Of a stretch of DNA of 34,562 bases, positions 22,353-34,249 are shown piece after piece; the first letter of the stretch is position 1; each line of letters starts with the position of its first letter. Origin of the DNA: Desulfobacteraceae bacterium (lineage in GTDB: Bacteria; Desulfobacterota; Desulfobacteria; Desulfobacterales; Desulfosalsimonadaceae). Made by a program: the position numbers and the translations under genes. The stretch covers positions 1 through 34,562 of the forward strand of contig JAIPDS010000019.1 of the NCBI GenBank assembly GCA_021737565.1. Reading direction: 5' to 3'. The notes beneath the pieces were generated by a model. The model had not been told where the DNA came from and made no database searches. It saw only the letters and a program-made list of their open reading frames with translations.

Positions 22353-24863
22353 GTGCCGGTAGGTATGGAAGAAAGCAGGGATAATAAGAATAATTCCGGG
22401 GAGAAAACCGGGGAAAACAAGGCGGACGGCTCCGGGCACAGGCTGCCTGTTACGGGAATGACGTGTGCCAACTGTGCCGCAAATATTGAGAGAAGCGTGC
22501 GCAAGCTCTCTGGAATCAGGTCTGCCGAGGTCAATTTTGGCGCAGAGCAGTTAAACGTGGACTACGACCCGTCTCAGCTCGGTATGTCCGATATCGTGGG
22601 CCAGATCAAAAAAGCCGGATACGGGGTTGCAACAAAGCAGGTGGAACTGCCGGTAACCGGGATGACGTGTGCCAACTGCGCGGCAAACATAGAGCGGGCC
22701 TTAAACAAAAAAACCCCGGGCATTGTTTCAGCATCAGCCAGTTTTGCAGCAGAAAAGGCAAACGTTGAATATATCCCGTCGGTAATCGATCTTGAAGGAA
22801 TTGTCCGGGCTATACGCAAGGCGGGATACGATGCGGTGATCCCTGATGAAGAAGACGAATCCTCAGAAGATGCAGAAGCCGCTGCCAGAAACGCCGAGGT
22901 GCGCGACCAGACCATCAAGTTCGCGGTAGGCCTGATCTTTACGATTCCGCTGTTTGTTCTTTCCATGGGACGGGATTTTCAGCTCATAGGTCCGTGGGCC
23001 CATGCCGCCTGGGTGAACTGGCTCTTTTTTGTACTTGCCACGCCGGTGCAGTTTTATACCGGCTCAGACTATTATACCAGCGGGTACCGCAGCCTTGCAA
23101 ACCGCGGGGCCAACATGGACGTGCTCGTGGCAATGGGTTCGTCGGTCGCCTATTTTTATTCTGTTTTCGTGATGCTGTTTCCAGTGCTCGGCGATCATGT
23201 CTATTTTGAGACAGCCGCGGTTATTATCACGCTTATCAAGTTTGGAAAGCTTCTTGAAACCAGGACAAAGAGAAAAACAGGCGGGGCGGTAAGAAAGCTT
23301 ATAGGGCTCAGGCCCGATACCGCGGTGGTGATGGAAAACGGCCGGGAAAAAGAGATCCCCGTAAAGCGGGTTGAAAAAGGCATGCGGGTTTTGATCCGGC
23401 CCGGCCAGCGCATAGCTGTTGACGGCACCGTGGTGGAAGGGCAGTCCTCGGTTGACGAATCCATGCTTACAGGCGAATCCGTGCCTGTTGGTAAAAAACC
23501 GGGCGATATAGTCATAGGAGGTACAATCAACATAGACGGTTCCCTGGAGTTTGAGGCAACCCGGGTGGGAAAGGACACAGCCCTGGCCCAGATTATCCGC
23601 ATGGTCCAGGAAGCCCAGGGCAGCAGACCGCCGATCCAGGCCTTGGCAGACAAGGTAGCATCAGTGTTTGTGCCGGTTGTTATAGGAGCTGCGTTTGTCA
23701 CCTTTGGAATATGGATGGTGGTGACAGCAGAGTTCGTCCCGTCCATGATAAGGCTTGTCTCGGTTCTTGTAATCGCCTGTCCGTGCGCCCTGGGGCTTGC
23801 CACCCCCACCGCGGTAATGGCAGGCACTGGCAAGGGCGCGGAAAAGGGGATTTTGTTTAAAAGCGGGGAAGCCCTGGAGACTGCTGAAAAACTTGGTACG
23901 ATTCTGCTTGACAAGACAGGCACCCTGACGGCTGGCGAACCCGGGGTGACAGATGTAAAGGCGTCAGGCGGCTATGAGGAGGAGATTCTTTTACTGGCCG
24001 CGGCAGTGGAGAAAGGTTCCGAGCATCCCATAGGAAAGGCGATTTTAAGAGAGGCCTCAGAGCGGGGGCTTTCTCCGGGCAAAGTGTCAGAATTCCGATC
24101 ATTCGGGGGTGACGGAGTAAGCGCCACACTGGACGGCCGCACCATAAAGGTGGGACGGACAGACTGGTTTAAGGACCAGGGAATGAATATCTCGGAACAG
24201 GAAAACGATCTTTTGGATCTCCAAAACAGGGGCAAAACTGTGGTTATGGTGGCGGACGAAAGCCGCCCCCTGGGCCTGATTGCCGTGGCAGACAAAATAA
24301 AGCCGGAGGCAAAAGAGGTGGTGGGGCTTCTCCATGATTACGGTATAAGGGTTGTTATGCTGACCGGCGATCACAGAACAACCGCATCAGCCATTGCAGA
24401 AGAACTGGGAATAGACGAGGTCCTGGCGGAAGTCCGGCCTGATGAAAAGGCTGACAAGGTAAAATCCGTGCAGGCCGAGGGCGGCAGGGTCGGCATGGTG
24501 GGAGACGGTATAAACGACGCACCTGCCCTTGCCCAGGCCGACGTTGGTTTTGCCATAGGAAGCGGCACTGATGTAGCCATAGAAACAGGCGACGTGGTGC
24601 TTTCCTCAGGCAGCCTGCATGGCGTGATAAGAGCACTTAACATAAGCCGCAAAACAATGAGAACAGTGCGCCAGAACCTGTTCTGGGCGTTTTGCTACAA
24701 CGTGGTGCTCATTCCCGTGGCTGCAGGGGTGTTAAATCCGTTTGCAGGTCTGCCCATGCTGCTGCGCCAGCTTCATCCCATACTTGCGGCTCTTGCGATG
24801 TCGCTTAGCAGCATTTCTGTGGTAACAAACAGCCTGCTGCTATACCGGGCAAAAATTCGATAA
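22353..24863 (+). CDS. copA: Cu(I)-translocating P-type ATPase
   Basis: An ~836-residue P1B-type ATPase that exports monovalent copper from the cytoplasm. Two N-terminal HMA domains each carry [13 protein letters not shown] (about residues 31-43 and 105-117). Then follow the transmembrane block (from about residue 190), the TGES actuator loop ([11 protein letters not shown]), the membrane metal site [10 protein letters not shown], the phosphorylation site DKTGTLT, the SEHPIG nucleotide loop, [16 protein letters not shown], and the last two helices with [11 protein letters not shown] and [12 protein letters not shown], the residues of the Cu(I) subgroup 1B-1. The start is a GTG at 22353 after GGGGAAAA; an ATG 12 bases on is equally possible. 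Genes for chaperone and pump are coupled. Confidence 0.95.
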   Translation: MPVGMEESRDNKNNSGEKTGENKADGSGHRLPVTGMTCANCAANIERSVRKLSGIRSAEVNFGAEQLNVDYDPSQLGMSDIVGQIKKAGYGVATKQVELPVTGMTCANCAANIERALNKKTPGIVSASASFAAEKANVEYIPSVIDLEGIVRAIRKAGYDAVIPDEEDESSEDAEAAARNAEVRDQTIKFAVGLIFTIPLFVLSMGRDFQLIGPWAHAAWVNWLFFVLATPVQFYTGSDYYTSGYRSLANRGANMDVLVAMGSSVAYFYSVFVMLFPVLGDHVYFETAAVIITLIKFGKLLETRTKRKTGGAVRKLIGLRPDTAVVMENGREKEIPVKRVEKGMRVLIRPGQRIAVDGTVVEGQSSVDESMLTGESVPVGKKPGDIVIGGTINIDGSLEFEATRVGKDTALAQIIRMVQEAQGSRPPIQALADKVASVFVPVVIGAAFVTFGIWMVVTAEFVPSMIRLVSVLVIACPCALGLATPTAVMAGTGKGAEKGILFKSGEALETAEKLGTILLDKTGTLTAGEPGVTDVKASGGYEEEILLLAAAVEKGSEHPIGKAILREASERGLSPGKVSEFRSFGGDGVSATLDGRTIKVGRTDWFKDQGMNISEQENDLLDLQNRGKTVVMVADESRPLGLIAVADKIKPEAKEVVGLLHDYGIRVVMLTGDHRTTASAIAEELGIDEVLAEVRPDEKADKVKSVQAEGGRVGMVGDGINDAPALAQADVGFAIGSGTDVAIETGDVVLSSGSLHGVIRALNISRKTMRTVRQNLFWAFCYNVVLIPVAAGVLNPFAGLPMLLRQLHPILAALAMSLSSISVVTNSLLLYRAKIR

Positions 24864-24919
24864 AAACTGACAAGTCCGAATATAGGATTTAATATTTTGA
24901 TATTAAAGGAAGTTATACT

Positions 24920-25123
24920 ATGACAATTGACAAACTGGTATTCCGTTTTGCCGGAATCTTTATCCTGATTTCCCTGCTTCTGTATTTGGTTCACAGTCCT
25001 TACTGGCTGTTTTTGACCCTGTTTGTGGCTGCCAACATGGTGCAGGCAACCTTTACAGGATTTTGTCCTTTGGCAAAGATATTGAAGTTTTTCGGTGCAA
25101 AGCCGGGCAGAATATTTGAATGA
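24920..25123 (+). CDS. DUF2892 small membrane protein
   Basis: A 67-residue protein with two transmembrane helices (about residues 8-26 and 28-45) and the family signature FTGFCPLAKILKFFGAKPG at the C-terminus. DUF2892 proteins occur alone or after rhodanese domains (YgaP) and are often near sulfur and metal resistance genes; the Cys in GFCP is conserved. AAGGAAGTTATACT before the ATG gives the start. It follows copA by 56 bases. Confidence 0.88.
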   Translation: MTIDKLVFRFAGIFILISLLLYLVHSPYWLFLTLFVAANMVQATFTGFCPLAKILKFFGAKPGRIFE

Positions 25124-25156
25124 TTTTTGCGCCCGGAGCGGAGCTGATGGGAAGCT

Positions 25157-25912
25157 ATGAATCATTCTGAGCTGGAATCCCTTTATCTTAAATATAACCG
25201 GCGAAAATACGTGCACCCAGACCCTCTGGAATGCATATACGCATATGAGAATGTCTCTGACCGGGAAGTTGCGGCTTTTGTCGCAGCAGCCCTGGCATAC
25301 GGAAACGTAAGGCAGATATTAAAAAGCGTAAATGCTGCCCTGGCAATAATGGGGCCTTCGCCCCGCAGTTACCTTATGGATGCGGAAAGAGACGAGATTT
25401 TTTCCGATTTCTCCGGTTTTGTGCACAGATTTGCAAAAGGCCCGCACATGGCGGCCGTGCTTGTTGGATTAAAAGGAGTGATCTCAGAATACGGAAGCCT
25501 TCAGGATGCTTTTGTATCCGGGGTAAGCGATGGTGAATCCACGTACGTGCCCGCCCTGGCCGGTTTTGCGGAAAAAATCCGTATACAGTCTCCGCAGGAT
25601 CCGGGCCATCTGATCCCGTATCCCGAGAAAAAAAGCGCGTGCAAGCGGCTGTGGCTTTTTCTTCGCTGGATGGTGCGCTGCGACGATGTGGATCCCGGAG
25701 GATGGGAAAAACTCTCTTGCTCAAAACTGGTGGTTCCGCTTGATACCCACATGTACAGAGCCTGCTGCGGCCTGGGGTTTACAGGCCGCCGCCAGGCCGA
25801 CATGAAAACCGCCCTTGAGATTACGGCCGGATTTGCAGGCATGGTACCCGATGACCCTGTGCGCTATGATTTTGTCCTAACCCGGCCCGGCATCAGGGGT
25901 GAGTGGAACTGA
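25157..25912 (+). CDS. DUF2400 / TIGR02757 family protein
   Basis: A 251-residue protein with the order LESLYLKYNRRKYVHPDPLE, then DREVAAFVAAALAYGNVRQI, LWLFLRWMVRCDDVDPGGW, LVVPLDTHMYR, and a final YDFVLTRPGIR. This is the conserved layout of TIGR02757. The central part with a DTH and the helix-rich build suggest a relationship to HhH-GPD DNA glycosylase folds, but no activity is established. GATGGGAAGC precedes the ATG. It is the last gene before tRNA-Ala; no terminator is visible between. Confidence 0.9.
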   Translation: MNHSELESLYLKYNRRKYVHPDPLECIYAYENVSDREVAAFVAAALAYGNVRQILKSVNAALAIMGPSPRSYLMDAERDEIFSDFSGFVHRFAKGPHMAAVLVGLKGVISEYGSLQDAFVSGVSDGESTYVPALAGFAEKIRIQSPQDPGHLIPYPEKKSACKRLWLFLRWMVRCDDVDPGGWEKLSCSKLVVPLDTHMYRACCGLGFTGRRQADMKTALEITAGFAGMVPDDPVRYDFVLTRPGIRGEWN

Positions 25913-25926
25913 TTTTAAATTTTTGT

Positions 25927-25955
25927 TTGACCCCTTTCCTGCTATTTGGTAAATA
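25927..25955 (+). promoter_or_regulatory. Possible promoter for tRNA-Ala
   Basis: TTGACC (25927-25932), a 17-base spacer and a weak TAAATA (25950-25955), 21 bases upstream of the mature tRNA end. The -10 match is poor. Confidence 0.35.
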
Positions 25956-25976
25956 TTTTTGATCGATAATCTGCGT

Positions 25977-26052
25977 GGGGATGTAGCTCAGCCGGGAGAG
26001 CGCGGCGTTCGCAACGCCGAGGTCAGGGGTTCGATCCCCCTCATCTCCACCA
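25977..26052 (+). tRNA. tRNA-Ala (anticodon CGC)
   Basis: A complete 76-base cloverleaf: acceptor GGGGATG/CATCTCC with one G-U pair, D arm GCTC..GAGC, anticodon arm CGGCG-TTCGCAA-CGCCG with anticodon CGC at positions 34-36 (reads GCG, alanine), variable AGGTC, T arm AGGGG-TTCGATC-CCCCT, discriminator A, and an encoded CCA end. No clear terminator follows in the 49 bases before the serine hydrolase gene. Confidence 0.95.
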
Positions 26053-26101
26053 CCTGCCCACATTTTCCTTTCTGTAAGGGCGTAGAGCCGTTGGTGAACA
26101 C

Positions 26102-27559
26102 ATGCCTGAAAAGAAGATCCCTGAAAAATTAAGGCAGCGCGGAGGGTACGTGAGCCGGAAGGTTTGCATACTCCTTGTTGTTGTATTATTGCTCGGGGCG
26201 GCGGCTTTCTGGTATTTAAGCAGGACCCTGCCGATCGGGACCGGACATACTGCCAAAATCATCTGTTCCAATGTGTTTATTGCAGGCAGGGATGCCGCAA
26301 CAGTCTACAAAGAAGACATAGCTCCGATTCACTTTCTTTTTTCCCTGACAGACTATGAAGTCCACCCTGATAAAAAAGAGGTTGTCTCAACAGCCCTGGG
26401 TATTTCAAGGGCCAGGGCGGTTTACAGGGATGGCTGCGGATGCACCCTGGTTACGGGCATTACAGAAGAAGAACTAAGGGCCCAGGATTTCATGCGCATT
26501 AACAGGCCGGGAAAAGGTTTATACCGCGATAAGGATAAACCGTGGCCGGAAGGAAGCGCGGGCGCGCGCAAAGAACTGCCCGGGGGTGTTGACAGCGGAC
26601 TTTTGCAAAAGGCAATGGATAATGCTTTTGCGGAAACCGATCCCGAGTTCCGGAAAAACACCAGGGCGGTTGTTGCCGTTTATGACGGGGATCTCATTGC
26701 CGAAAGGTACGCTCCGGGAATAAGTCCGCAAACTCCGCTTCTGGGGTGGTCCATGAGCAAGAGCGTCACAAATGCGCTGGTCGGCATCCTGGTAAGACAG
26801 GGGAAGCTGGATCCGGGTGATTCCGGTTTGACCGAAAAATGGCGGTCCCGGGATGATCCCAGAAGTGAAATAACGCTGGATAATCTTATGCGGATGACAA
26901 GCGGCCTGGAATTTGATGAGGCGTATGCGCCGTTTTCAGATGCGGTTGAAATGTTTTATGAAAGCTATGATTTTGCAGAATATGCGGCAGACAAACCTTT
27001 AAAAGCGCCTCCCGGAACCGAATGGAGCTATTCAAGCGGTACGGCAAATATTGTAGCAAAACTGGTAAGAAAAGAGGCTTCCAGGGATTACGACCGGTAT
27101 TACAGGTTCCTTTATGAGGAACTTTTCGACAGGATCGGCATGCACAGCGCCGTATTTGAGCCGGATCCTTCGGGAACCTTTGTGGGATCATCATATATGT
27201 TTGCAAGTGCGCGGGACTGGGCCAGGTTCGGCCAGTTATATCTCCGGGACGGAATATGGGAACAAGAGAGGATTCTGCCGGAGGGATGGGTGAGCTATAC
27301 CACCGAGCCTGCCAAAAAGGCACCCCAGGGGAAATACGGAGCCATGTTCTGGTTAAATGCCGGGTCCTCCGGTGATCCGGGCAACCGGGTGTGGCCGTCG
27401 GTACCTGCTGATGCTTATTGCGCAAAAGGCTTCCAGGACCAGAGGGTAATAATAATACCTTCAAAAAAGCTGGTCCTGGTGCGCCTGGGAAATTGCACCG
27501 GTGAAGATGCATGGAACAACGAGGCCTTTATAAATGATTTTCTTGCCGCCCTGCCTTAA
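26102..27559 (+). CDS. Membrane-anchored serine hydrolase (class C beta-lactamase fold)
   Basis: A 485-residue protein. One N-terminal hydrophobic segment (about residues 21-39) anchors it, with the bulk outside. An N-terminal domain of about 120 residues with a GCGC pair is followed by a beta-lactamase-related domain (about 160-485): S217-x-x-K220 in GWSMSKSVTNALVG, the substrate-side YSSGTANI, and a C-terminal GFQDQRVIIIPSK strand. This domain is similar to 6-aminohexanoate-dimer hydrolases and esterases rather than true beta-lactamases; the substrate is unknown. An internal LVGILVRQGKLD segment supports the fold. The region before the ATG has no strong ribosome binding site. It follows tRNA-Ala by 49 bases and precedes the antiporter. 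Confidence 0.88.
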   Translation: MPEKKIPEKLRQRGGYVSRKVCILLVVVLLLGAAAFWYLSRTLPIGTGHTAKIICSNVFIAGRDAATVYKEDIAPIHFLFSLTDYEVHPDKKEVVSTALGISRARAVYRDGCGCTLVTGITEEELRAQDFMRINRPGKGLYRDKDKPWPEGSAGARKELPGGVDSGLLQKAMDNAFAETDPEFRKNTRAVVAVYDGDLIAERYAPGISPQTPLLGWSMSKSVTNALVGILVRQGKLDPGDSGLTEKWRSRDDPRSEITLDNLMRMTSGLEFDEAYAPFSDAVEMFYESYDFAEYAADKPLKAPPGTEWSYSSGTANIVAKLVRKEASRDYDRYYRFLYEELFDRIGMHSAVFEPDPSGTFVGSSYMFASARDWARFGQLYLRDGIWEQERILPEGWVSYTTEPAKKAPQGKYGAMFWLNAGSSGDPGNRVWPSVPADAYCAKGFQDQRVIIIPSKKLVLVRLGNCTGEDAWNNEAFINDFLAALP

Positions 27560-27607
27560 TCAGGGTGATCAATGGCCGGCAGCCCTCATTGACAAGGATA
27601 TTAGAAT

Positions 27608-28810
27608 ATGACCGGCACTGACGCATTGAACTGGATTCCGCCTGATATTTCCGCGGGCGCCCTGAGCATGGTGATACTCGGGTTTATTCTCTCTCTGAGC
27701 ATTTTTGCCAATGCAGTGGCCAACCGTACGCATTTGCCGCGGATATCGCTTCTTGTGCTGCTCGGGGTTGGCATAGCGGTTGTGCGCCAGGTAGTGCTCA
27801 CAGAGCCGGGGGGCAGACTGCTGGGGGGGCTGGGCGAGTACCTTATCGAGCTGGCGTTGGTAATGGTGGCTTTTTTGCTGGGCAGTGAACTTACAGTGAG
27901 CCGGCTGCGAACCATAGGCCCTGTTATCCTGGCTATTTCACTGGCAGTGACATGTACAAGCGTTATTGTGGTAGGGTTTGGATTGCTGGCTTTTGGCTTT
28001 CCCCTGGTGCTGGCGGTTCCCCTGGCTGCTATCTCGGTGGCAACCGATCCCGCAGCAGTCAGCGAGGTGGTAAGGTCAAGCGGTGATACCCGGGTGAAGG
28101 CAAGGGTGCTCTCAGGTATAGTGGCAATTGATGACGGCTGGGGGATTATCGTTTATGGACTGGCCATGGCGTTTCTCGGCTGGGTACTTACCGACTGCGG
28201 ACAGAACGGACTTGTGCATGCAGGCTGGGAGCTGGGCGGCGCGCTGCTGCTCGGATGCTTCATAGGTCTGCCCGCAGCCTGGCTTACGGGACACCTGGAG
28301 CCGGGTGAGCCCACCCTTGTTGAGGCTGTTGCATTGATTTTGCTGCTGGCAGGTCTGTCATTCTTGCTTGGGGTCTCATCACTGATGGCTGCAATGATTG
28401 CCGGGGTTTTAATAGCTAATCTTTCCACCCATCATACCCGGTCTTTTAACGAGATCAAGTATATTGAGTGGCCTTTTTTGGTCTTTTTCTTCGTACTTTC
28501 AGGCGCAAGCCTGGACCTTTATCAGCTTGATGATGCCCTGGGCCTGACAGCGGCCTATATTCTGCTTCGCCTGGCAGGCCGATTTCTGGGAGGACTTCTG
28601 GGGGTCAAGTTCGCCCGCAGGGAGCGCGGTGAGATGCCCGGGGATATCGGCCTGGCCCTGACGCCCCAGGCAGGCGTGGCTATGGGAATGGCGCTGCTGG
28701 CAGCAGAGCGGTTTCCGGAATGTCATGCCGTGCTGATCCCGGTGGTTGTGACCTCGACCATACTATTTGAGGTGATCGGGCCGGTTCTGGTGCGCCGGGT
28801 GCTGCGTTAA
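27608..28810 (+). CDS. Cation:proton antiporter (monovalent CPA family)
   Basis: A 400-residue integral membrane protein with about 11-12 hydrophobic helices. ISVATDPAAVSEV and AIDDGWGIIVYG are the paired conserved motifs of the CPA superfamily; the two adjacent Asp of the second motif are expected to bind Na+ or H+. There is no C-terminal TrkA-N or regulatory domain. It exchanges Na+ or K+ for H+ across the cytoplasmic membrane; ion preference is not visible. It lies 48 bases after the hydrolase gene, with AAGGATATT before the ATG. The hisB promoter lies in the gap after it. Confidence 0.9.
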   Translation: MTGTDALNWIPPDISAGALSMVILGFILSLSIFANAVANRTHLPRISLLVLLGVGIAVVRQVVLTEPGGRLLGGLGEYLIELALVMVAFLLGSELTVSRLRTIGPVILAISLAVTCTSVIVVGFGLLAFGFPLVLAVPLAAISVATDPAAVSEVVRSSGDTRVKARVLSGIVAIDDGWGIIVYGLAMAFLGWVLTDCGQNGLVHAGWELGGALLLGCFIGLPAAWLTGHLEPGEPTLVEAVALILLLAGLSFLLGVSSLMAAMIAGVLIANLSTHHTRSFNEIKYIEWPFLVFFFVLSGASLDLYQLDDALGLTAAYILLRLAGRFLGGLLGVKFARRERGEMPGDIGLALTPQAGVAMGMALLAAERFPECHAVLIPVVVTSTILFEVIGPVLVRRVLR

Positions 28811-28862
28811 GAGATGGCCTGGTAAATGTTTGCCGGCAATTACCGCCAAACTCACAGACTGC

Positions 28863-28891
28863 TTGACAATCTCGGACAAGCCCTGTATAGA
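28863..28891 (+). promoter_or_regulatory. Sigma-70-type promoter for hisBA
   Basis: TTGACA (28863-28868), 17 bases, TATAGA (28886-28891). It lies 59 bases ahead of the hisB ATG, with a leader of about 50 bases. Confidence 0.65.
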
Positions 28892-28949
28892 ATTTAAAAA
28901 TATCAAGTTTGAATTACCATACAGGGCCTGTCTTTTAAGGAAACAATTC

Positions 28950-29537
28950 ATGAGCAGATCAGCAGAAGCCGAACGAACTACCCGTGAGACGCAAATAACC
29001 GCCAGCCTGGAGATAGACGGCAGGGGCGGATATGAAATCGACACGGGCATTCCTTTTTTTGACCACATGCTCACCCTTTTTGCAGCGCACGGTTTTTTTG
29101 ACTTAAAGATTCGTGCCAGGGGCGACATTGAGGTGGATTTTCATCATACGGTTGAGGACACGGGACTTGTTCTCGGCGACCTTATCAGCAGGGTTGTTGG
29201 CGACAAGAAAGGCATTGTCCGTTACGGTCATGCAGTGGTCCCGATGGACGACTCAATAAGCGAGGCCGCCGTGGACCTGTCGGGCAGGCCTTATTTTGTA
29301 TACGATCTTCCGGCGAACCTTCAGCCTGCCGCGGGCTTCAACGCACACCTGGCAAGGGAGTTTTTCAGGGCGGTTTCAAACGCCGCGGCAATGAACCTGC
29401 ATATCCAAATCCGCTACGGTGAAAACGATCACCATGCAACAGAGGCGGTGTTCAAATCCTTTGCCCGGGCCCTTGATCAGGCCACCTCTTTGGATCCCCG
29501 GATTTCAGGCGTGCAATCCACCAAGGGAAAATTGTAG
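28950..29537 (+). CDS. hisB: Imidazoleglycerol-phosphate dehydratase
   Basis: A 195-residue monofunctional enzyme of histidine biosynthesis that dehydrates imidazoleglycerol phosphate to imidazoleacetol phosphate. The metal-binding motifs are IPFFDHMLTLFAAHGFFDL, DFHHTVEDTG, and later NDHHATEA, with the duplicated fold of the family. The frame runs upstream to 28830, but the ATG at 28950, preceded by TTTTAAGGAAACAATTC, gives MSRSAEAERTTRETQI, the usual start. hisA follows 26 bases later. The bifunctional phosphatase domain of enteric HisB is absent, as in most other bacteria. Confidence 0.96.
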   Translation: MSRSAEAERTTRETQITASLEIDGRGGYEIDTGIPFFDHMLTLFAAHGFFDLKIRARGDIEVDFHHTVEDTGLVLGDLISRVVGDKKGIVRYGHAVVPMDDSISEAAVDLSGRPYFVYDLPANLQPAAGFNAHLAREFFRAVSNAAAMNLHIQIRYGENDHHATEAVFKSFARALDQATSLDPRISGVQSTKGKL

Positions 29538-29563
29538 GCGGCAATAAAAAGCAGCTCATATTT

Positions 29564-30295
29564 ATGATTGTTATTCCGGCAATAGACATAAAAGGCGGGC
29601 GATGCGTCCGCCTTTTCCAGGGAGAAATGGATCAGGAGACTGTTTTTTCAGATGATCCCGCGGCCATGGCAGGGCGCTGGGCAGCCCAGGGAGCAGAGCT
29701 GATACATGTGGTGGATCTTGACGGGGCGGTGGAAAAACGCCCCCGCAATCTTGAGGCGATTGAAAGGATCGTAAACCAGGCAGATCCGGTTTTGGTGCAG
29801 GTCGGCGGCGGAATACGCGACATTGACACCATGGAAATGTATCTGGATCTGGGGGTGGCGCGTGTGGTGATCGGAAGCGCTGCCATATATGACCCGGAAA
29901 TGGTGAAAAAGGCCTGCAAGCGGTTTCCGGGAGGAATCGTTGTGGGAATCGACGCCAGAAACGGGAAAGTGGCCATTGAAGGCTGGACAAAGACCACTGA
30001 AATGCAAGCCGCAATACTCGGAAAACAGTTTGAGGATGCCGGTGTGGCTGCAATCAATTTCACCGACATTGAACGCGACGGCATGCGGACCGGCCCCAAT
30101 ATAGAGGCAATCAGGGACTTTGCCAGGGCGGTGGAGGTTCCCGTGGTTGCCTCTGGAGGCGTATCCTGCCTTGATGATATCAAACGGCTTGCCGAACTGG
30201 AACCCGACGGGGTGACCGGGATAATAACCGGCAGGGCATTATACGAAGGAAGCCTTGATCTGAAATCAGCCATTGAACTGCTCAGGCAGGGATAA
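29564..30295 (+). CDS. hisA: ProFAR isomerase, histidine biosynthesis
   Basis: A 243-residue TIM barrel that converts ProFAR to PRFAR. MIVIPAIDIKGGRCVRLFQG carries the first catalytic Asp and the phosphate-binding start; VVGIDARNGKVAIEGWTK holds the second catalytic Asp; VASGGVSCLDDI and GIITGRALYEG are the phosphate-binding loops. It is downstream of hisB without hisH in between, so hisH and hisF must lie elsewhere. No strong ribosome binding site is seen, so translation may be coupled. A promoter for dnaG follows after 8 bases. Confidence 0.96.
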   Translation: MIVIPAIDIKGGRCVRLFQGEMDQETVFSDDPAAMAGRWAAQGAELIHVVDLDGAVEKRPRNLEAIERIVNQADPVLVQVGGGIRDIDTMEMYLDLGVARVVIGSAAIYDPEMVKKACKRFPGGIVVGIDARNGKVAIEGWTKTTEMQAAILGKQFEDAGVAAINFTDIERDGMRTGPNIEAIRDFARAVEVPVVASGGVSCLDDIKRLAELEPDGVTGIITGRALYEGSLDLKSAIELLRQG

Positions 30296-30303
30296 AAATA
30301 TAT

Positions 30304-30332
30304 TTGACAATACTGTGGCAAGTAATTATTTT
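30304..30332 (+). promoter_or_regulatory. Sigma-70-type promoter for dnaG-rpoD
   Basis: TTGACA (30304-30309), 17 bases, TATTTT (30327-30332). It lies about 100 bases upstream of the dnaG start, giving a leader of about 90 bases. Confidence 0.55.
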
Positions 30333-30433
30333 TATTTAAATTTGCCGGGATGAGAATTGTTTTGAAAAAAACCGAATCTTTCCTGCCGGAATATTTTAAT
30401 ATACAGATGTCCGTGATTTAAGGAGTGCGCGGA

Positions 30434-32236
30434 TTGGCCTTGTATATATCAGATGACAAGCTTGCCGAAATCCGAAACGCCGCAGATATCGTTGACATGG
30501 TCTCGGCAAGGATATTTCTGAAAAAGGCGGGAAAGGATTTTGCAGGGCTGTGCCCGTTTCATTCCGAAAAAACTCCTTCTTTTACAGTGAGCCCGGGCAA
30601 GCAGATCTTTCACTGTTTCGGATGCGGTGCGGGCGGTGATGTGTTTAATTTCCTGATGCGCTATGACGGCATTACCTTTCCCGAGGCTGTACAGGCTGTT
30701 GCCAGGCAGTACGGCGTATCTCTTCCCGAAAAGGACATGAGCCCCGGGGAAAAAAGAAAGGCTTCCGAGCGTGAGCAGTTGTTTGCGCTTAATCGCAGGG
30801 TTATGCAGTTTTATCAGGACATTATGCTAAAAAGCCCCGGCGGTGAAAAAGCCCGGCGGTATCTGAAAAAAAGAGGGATGGACCGCGGGGTTATAGAGCG
30901 GTTCAATCTCGGGTATGCACCTGAAGGGTGGGACAATCTCATCAGGTTTATCAGAAAATCGGGGATTCCCCTGGAAACAGCGGAAAAGGCCGGCCTGATA
31001 GTGCCGAAAAAGCAGCGCGGCTATTATGACAGGTTCAGAAACAGGATCATGTTTCCGATAACAGATGTCACCGGTCAGGTGGTTGCCTTCGGCGGCAGGG
31101 TCATGGACGATTCAAAGCCCAAGTATTTGAATTCCCCTGAAACCCCGGTTTATCACAAAGGCAGAACACTTTACGGCCTTCATGCCGCAAGAGAACAATG
31201 CCGGAGCAAGGGCTGCGTTTTCATAGTGGAAGGCTACTTTGACTTGCTGGTAATGCACCAGTACGGTCTTAAAAACTCGGTTGCAACCCTTGGAACCGCG
31301 CTGACGCGCGACCATATAAGGAGGTTAAGCCGGGCTGCCGGCTCCGGGGATAAAAAGGCATACCTGGTCTTTGACTCGGATGAGGCGGGCATAAACGCGG
31401 CAAAACGGACCATAGGCGCCTTTTTGGAAGAATCAATGGAAGCGGCCGTGGTTCTTCTTCCAAAAGGGCATGATCCGGACTCATACCTGTTTGAATACGG
31501 TCCTGAAGCTTTTAACAGGCTGGCCGGGGATGCGCCCGGCTTGTTTTCGTTTTTAATAGACAATGCAATTTCAGTCCACGGTTCAGGGCTTGAAGGCAAG
31601 GTCCGCGTTATCAGCGAAATCGCACCGGTCTTGTCCGAAATAGACGATTCCGTGGCCAGGTCGGTATATGTGCGCCACCTGGCCGAAAGCCTGGGAGTGG
31701 ATGAGGCTGCTGTGCTGGAGAAGGTTCGCGAGAAAAAGAGCAAGCAGTCTGCGCGTAAGGCCCGTGCCCCGGAGCCTGAAACCGTGGGAAAAACCGGCCA
31801 GGATAAATCCGGTACCGGCCAGGCGCCTGCCCGGGACAGGCTCGAGGTCCAGGTTATCGAAATGATGATACAGAATCCGGAAAGCGCCGTCGAGGTTGAG
31901 TCGGAAAATATTCTGGAGCATTTTGAAGACAAGCAGCTAAAGGAACTCGGGGAACTTGTATGCAGGGTGCTCGGCCAGGAGAAAGCCGGTGTCTCGGAGT
32001 TGCTCAACCATGTCAGGGATGAAAGCCAAAGGCAGATGCTTGCATCCCTGATGATCGAAGATGCCCGGTGGAAGCCGGAAAGCTGTGCAATGCTGCTTTC
32101 AAAGTTTGTCAAACACAAACAGAGAAATAAAAATAATCTGCTGGATCAGATACGTGCAGCAGAACAGAAAAACGATCAGCAGTTGCTGATGAAACTTTTG
32201 AGCGAAAAACAGAAACAGGCGGCCGGCCGTAAATAA
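30434..32236 (+). CDS. dnaG: DNA primase
   Basis: A 600-residue primase that makes RNA primers at the replication fork. The N-terminal zinc-binding domain has [11 protein letters not shown] and, later, CFGCGAGG (CHC2 type). The catalytic core has a TOPRIM domain with [12 protein letters not shown] and VFDSDEAG. The last 150 residues, after a charged linker near 450, are the DnaB-helicase interaction domain. The TTG at 30434 is placed 8 bases after AAGGAG (30420-30425) and gives [13 protein letters not shown]; the GTG at 30425 overlaps that site and is less likely. The stop overlaps an ATG that opens the rpoD frame. dnaG-rpoD is the classic macromolecular-synthesis pair. Confidence 0.97.
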   Translation: MALYISDDKLAEIRNAADIVDMVSARIFLKKAGKDFAGLCPFHSEKTPSFTVSPGKQIFHCFGCGAGGDVFNFLMRYDGITFPEAVQAVARQYGVSLPEKDMSPGEKRKASEREQLFALNRRVMQFYQDIMLKSPGGEKARRYLKKRGMDRGVIERFNLGYAPEGWDNLIRFIRKSGIPLETAEKAGLIVPKKQRGYYDRFRNRIMFPITDVTGQVVAFGGRVMDDSKPKYLNSPETPVYHKGRTLYGLHAAREQCRSKGCVFIVEGYFDLLVMHQYGLKNSVATLGTALTRDHIRRLSRAAGSGDKKAYLVFDSDEAGINAAKRTIGAFLEESMEAAVVLLPKGHDPDSYLFEYGPEAFNRLAGDAPGLFSFLIDNAISVHGSGLEGKVRVISEIAPVLSEIDDSVARSVYVRHLAESLGVDEAAVLEKVREKKSKQSARKARAPEPETVGKTGQDKSGTGQAPARDRLEVQVIEMMIQNPESAVEVESENILEHFEDKQLKELGELVCRVLGQEKAGVSELLNHVRDESQRQMLASLMIEDARWKPESCAMLLSKFVKHKQRNKNNLLDQIRAAEQKNDQQLLMKLLSEKQKQAAGRK

Positions 32237-32292
32237 TGCCGATGCGGTCGGCGAGCCGTAAAACAAAAATTATAGCAGGAGGCTATCAGTCT

Positions 32293-34068
<1,776 letters not shown>

Positions 34069-34096
34069 GCCCGGCTGCTGCCGGCGCAATATCTGC

Positions 34097-34125
34097 TTGA
34101 CAAAAAACAGCTGGACAGGTAGACA
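34097..34125 (+). promoter_or_regulatory. Promoter for the CAT-anticodon tRNA
   Basis: TTGACA (34097-34102), 17 bases, TAGACA (34120-34125), 16 bases upstream of the mature tRNA. It gives the tRNA its own transcript after rpoD. Confidence 0.55.
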
Positions 34126-34141
34126 AGGTTCTTTGCACCCC

Positions 34142-34217
34142 GGGCCCATAGCTCAGCTGGAAGAGCCACCGGCTCATAACCGGTCGGTCCCAGGTTCGAA
34201 TCCTGGTGGGCCCACCA
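34142..34217 (+). tRNA. tRNA with CAT anticodon (Met elongator, or Ile2 if lysidine-modified)
   Basis: A 76-base cloverleaf with acceptor GGGCCCA/TGGGCCC, D arm GCTC..GAGC, anticodon arm ACCGG-CTCATAA-CCGGT, T arm CCAGG-TTCGAAT-CCTGG and an encoded ACCA end. The anticodon is CAT. It does not begin with the unpaired C1 and does not have the three G-C pairs next to the loop of initiator tRNA, so it is not fMet. Elongator Met and TilS-modified Ile2 cannot be told apart safely from sequence alone. Confidence 0.92.
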
Positions 34218-34249
34218 AACAACAATCCAAAGAAATTTTTTGTAATACG

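Noticed and set aside
23201-23923. 240-codon minus-strand open frame inside copA
   Set aside because: Shadow frame; low-complexity Ser/Thr/Pro composition, no ribosome binding site, copA motifs intact on the plus strand.
28828-28851. GTTTGCCGG / CCGCCAAAC dyad after the antiporter
   Set aside because: It has a central mismatch and no T-run, so I do not call a terminator.
31234-32118. 294-codon minus-strand open frame inside dnaG
   Set aside because: Ser-rich shadow of dnaG in the opposite strand; dnaG motifs are intact in the sense frame.
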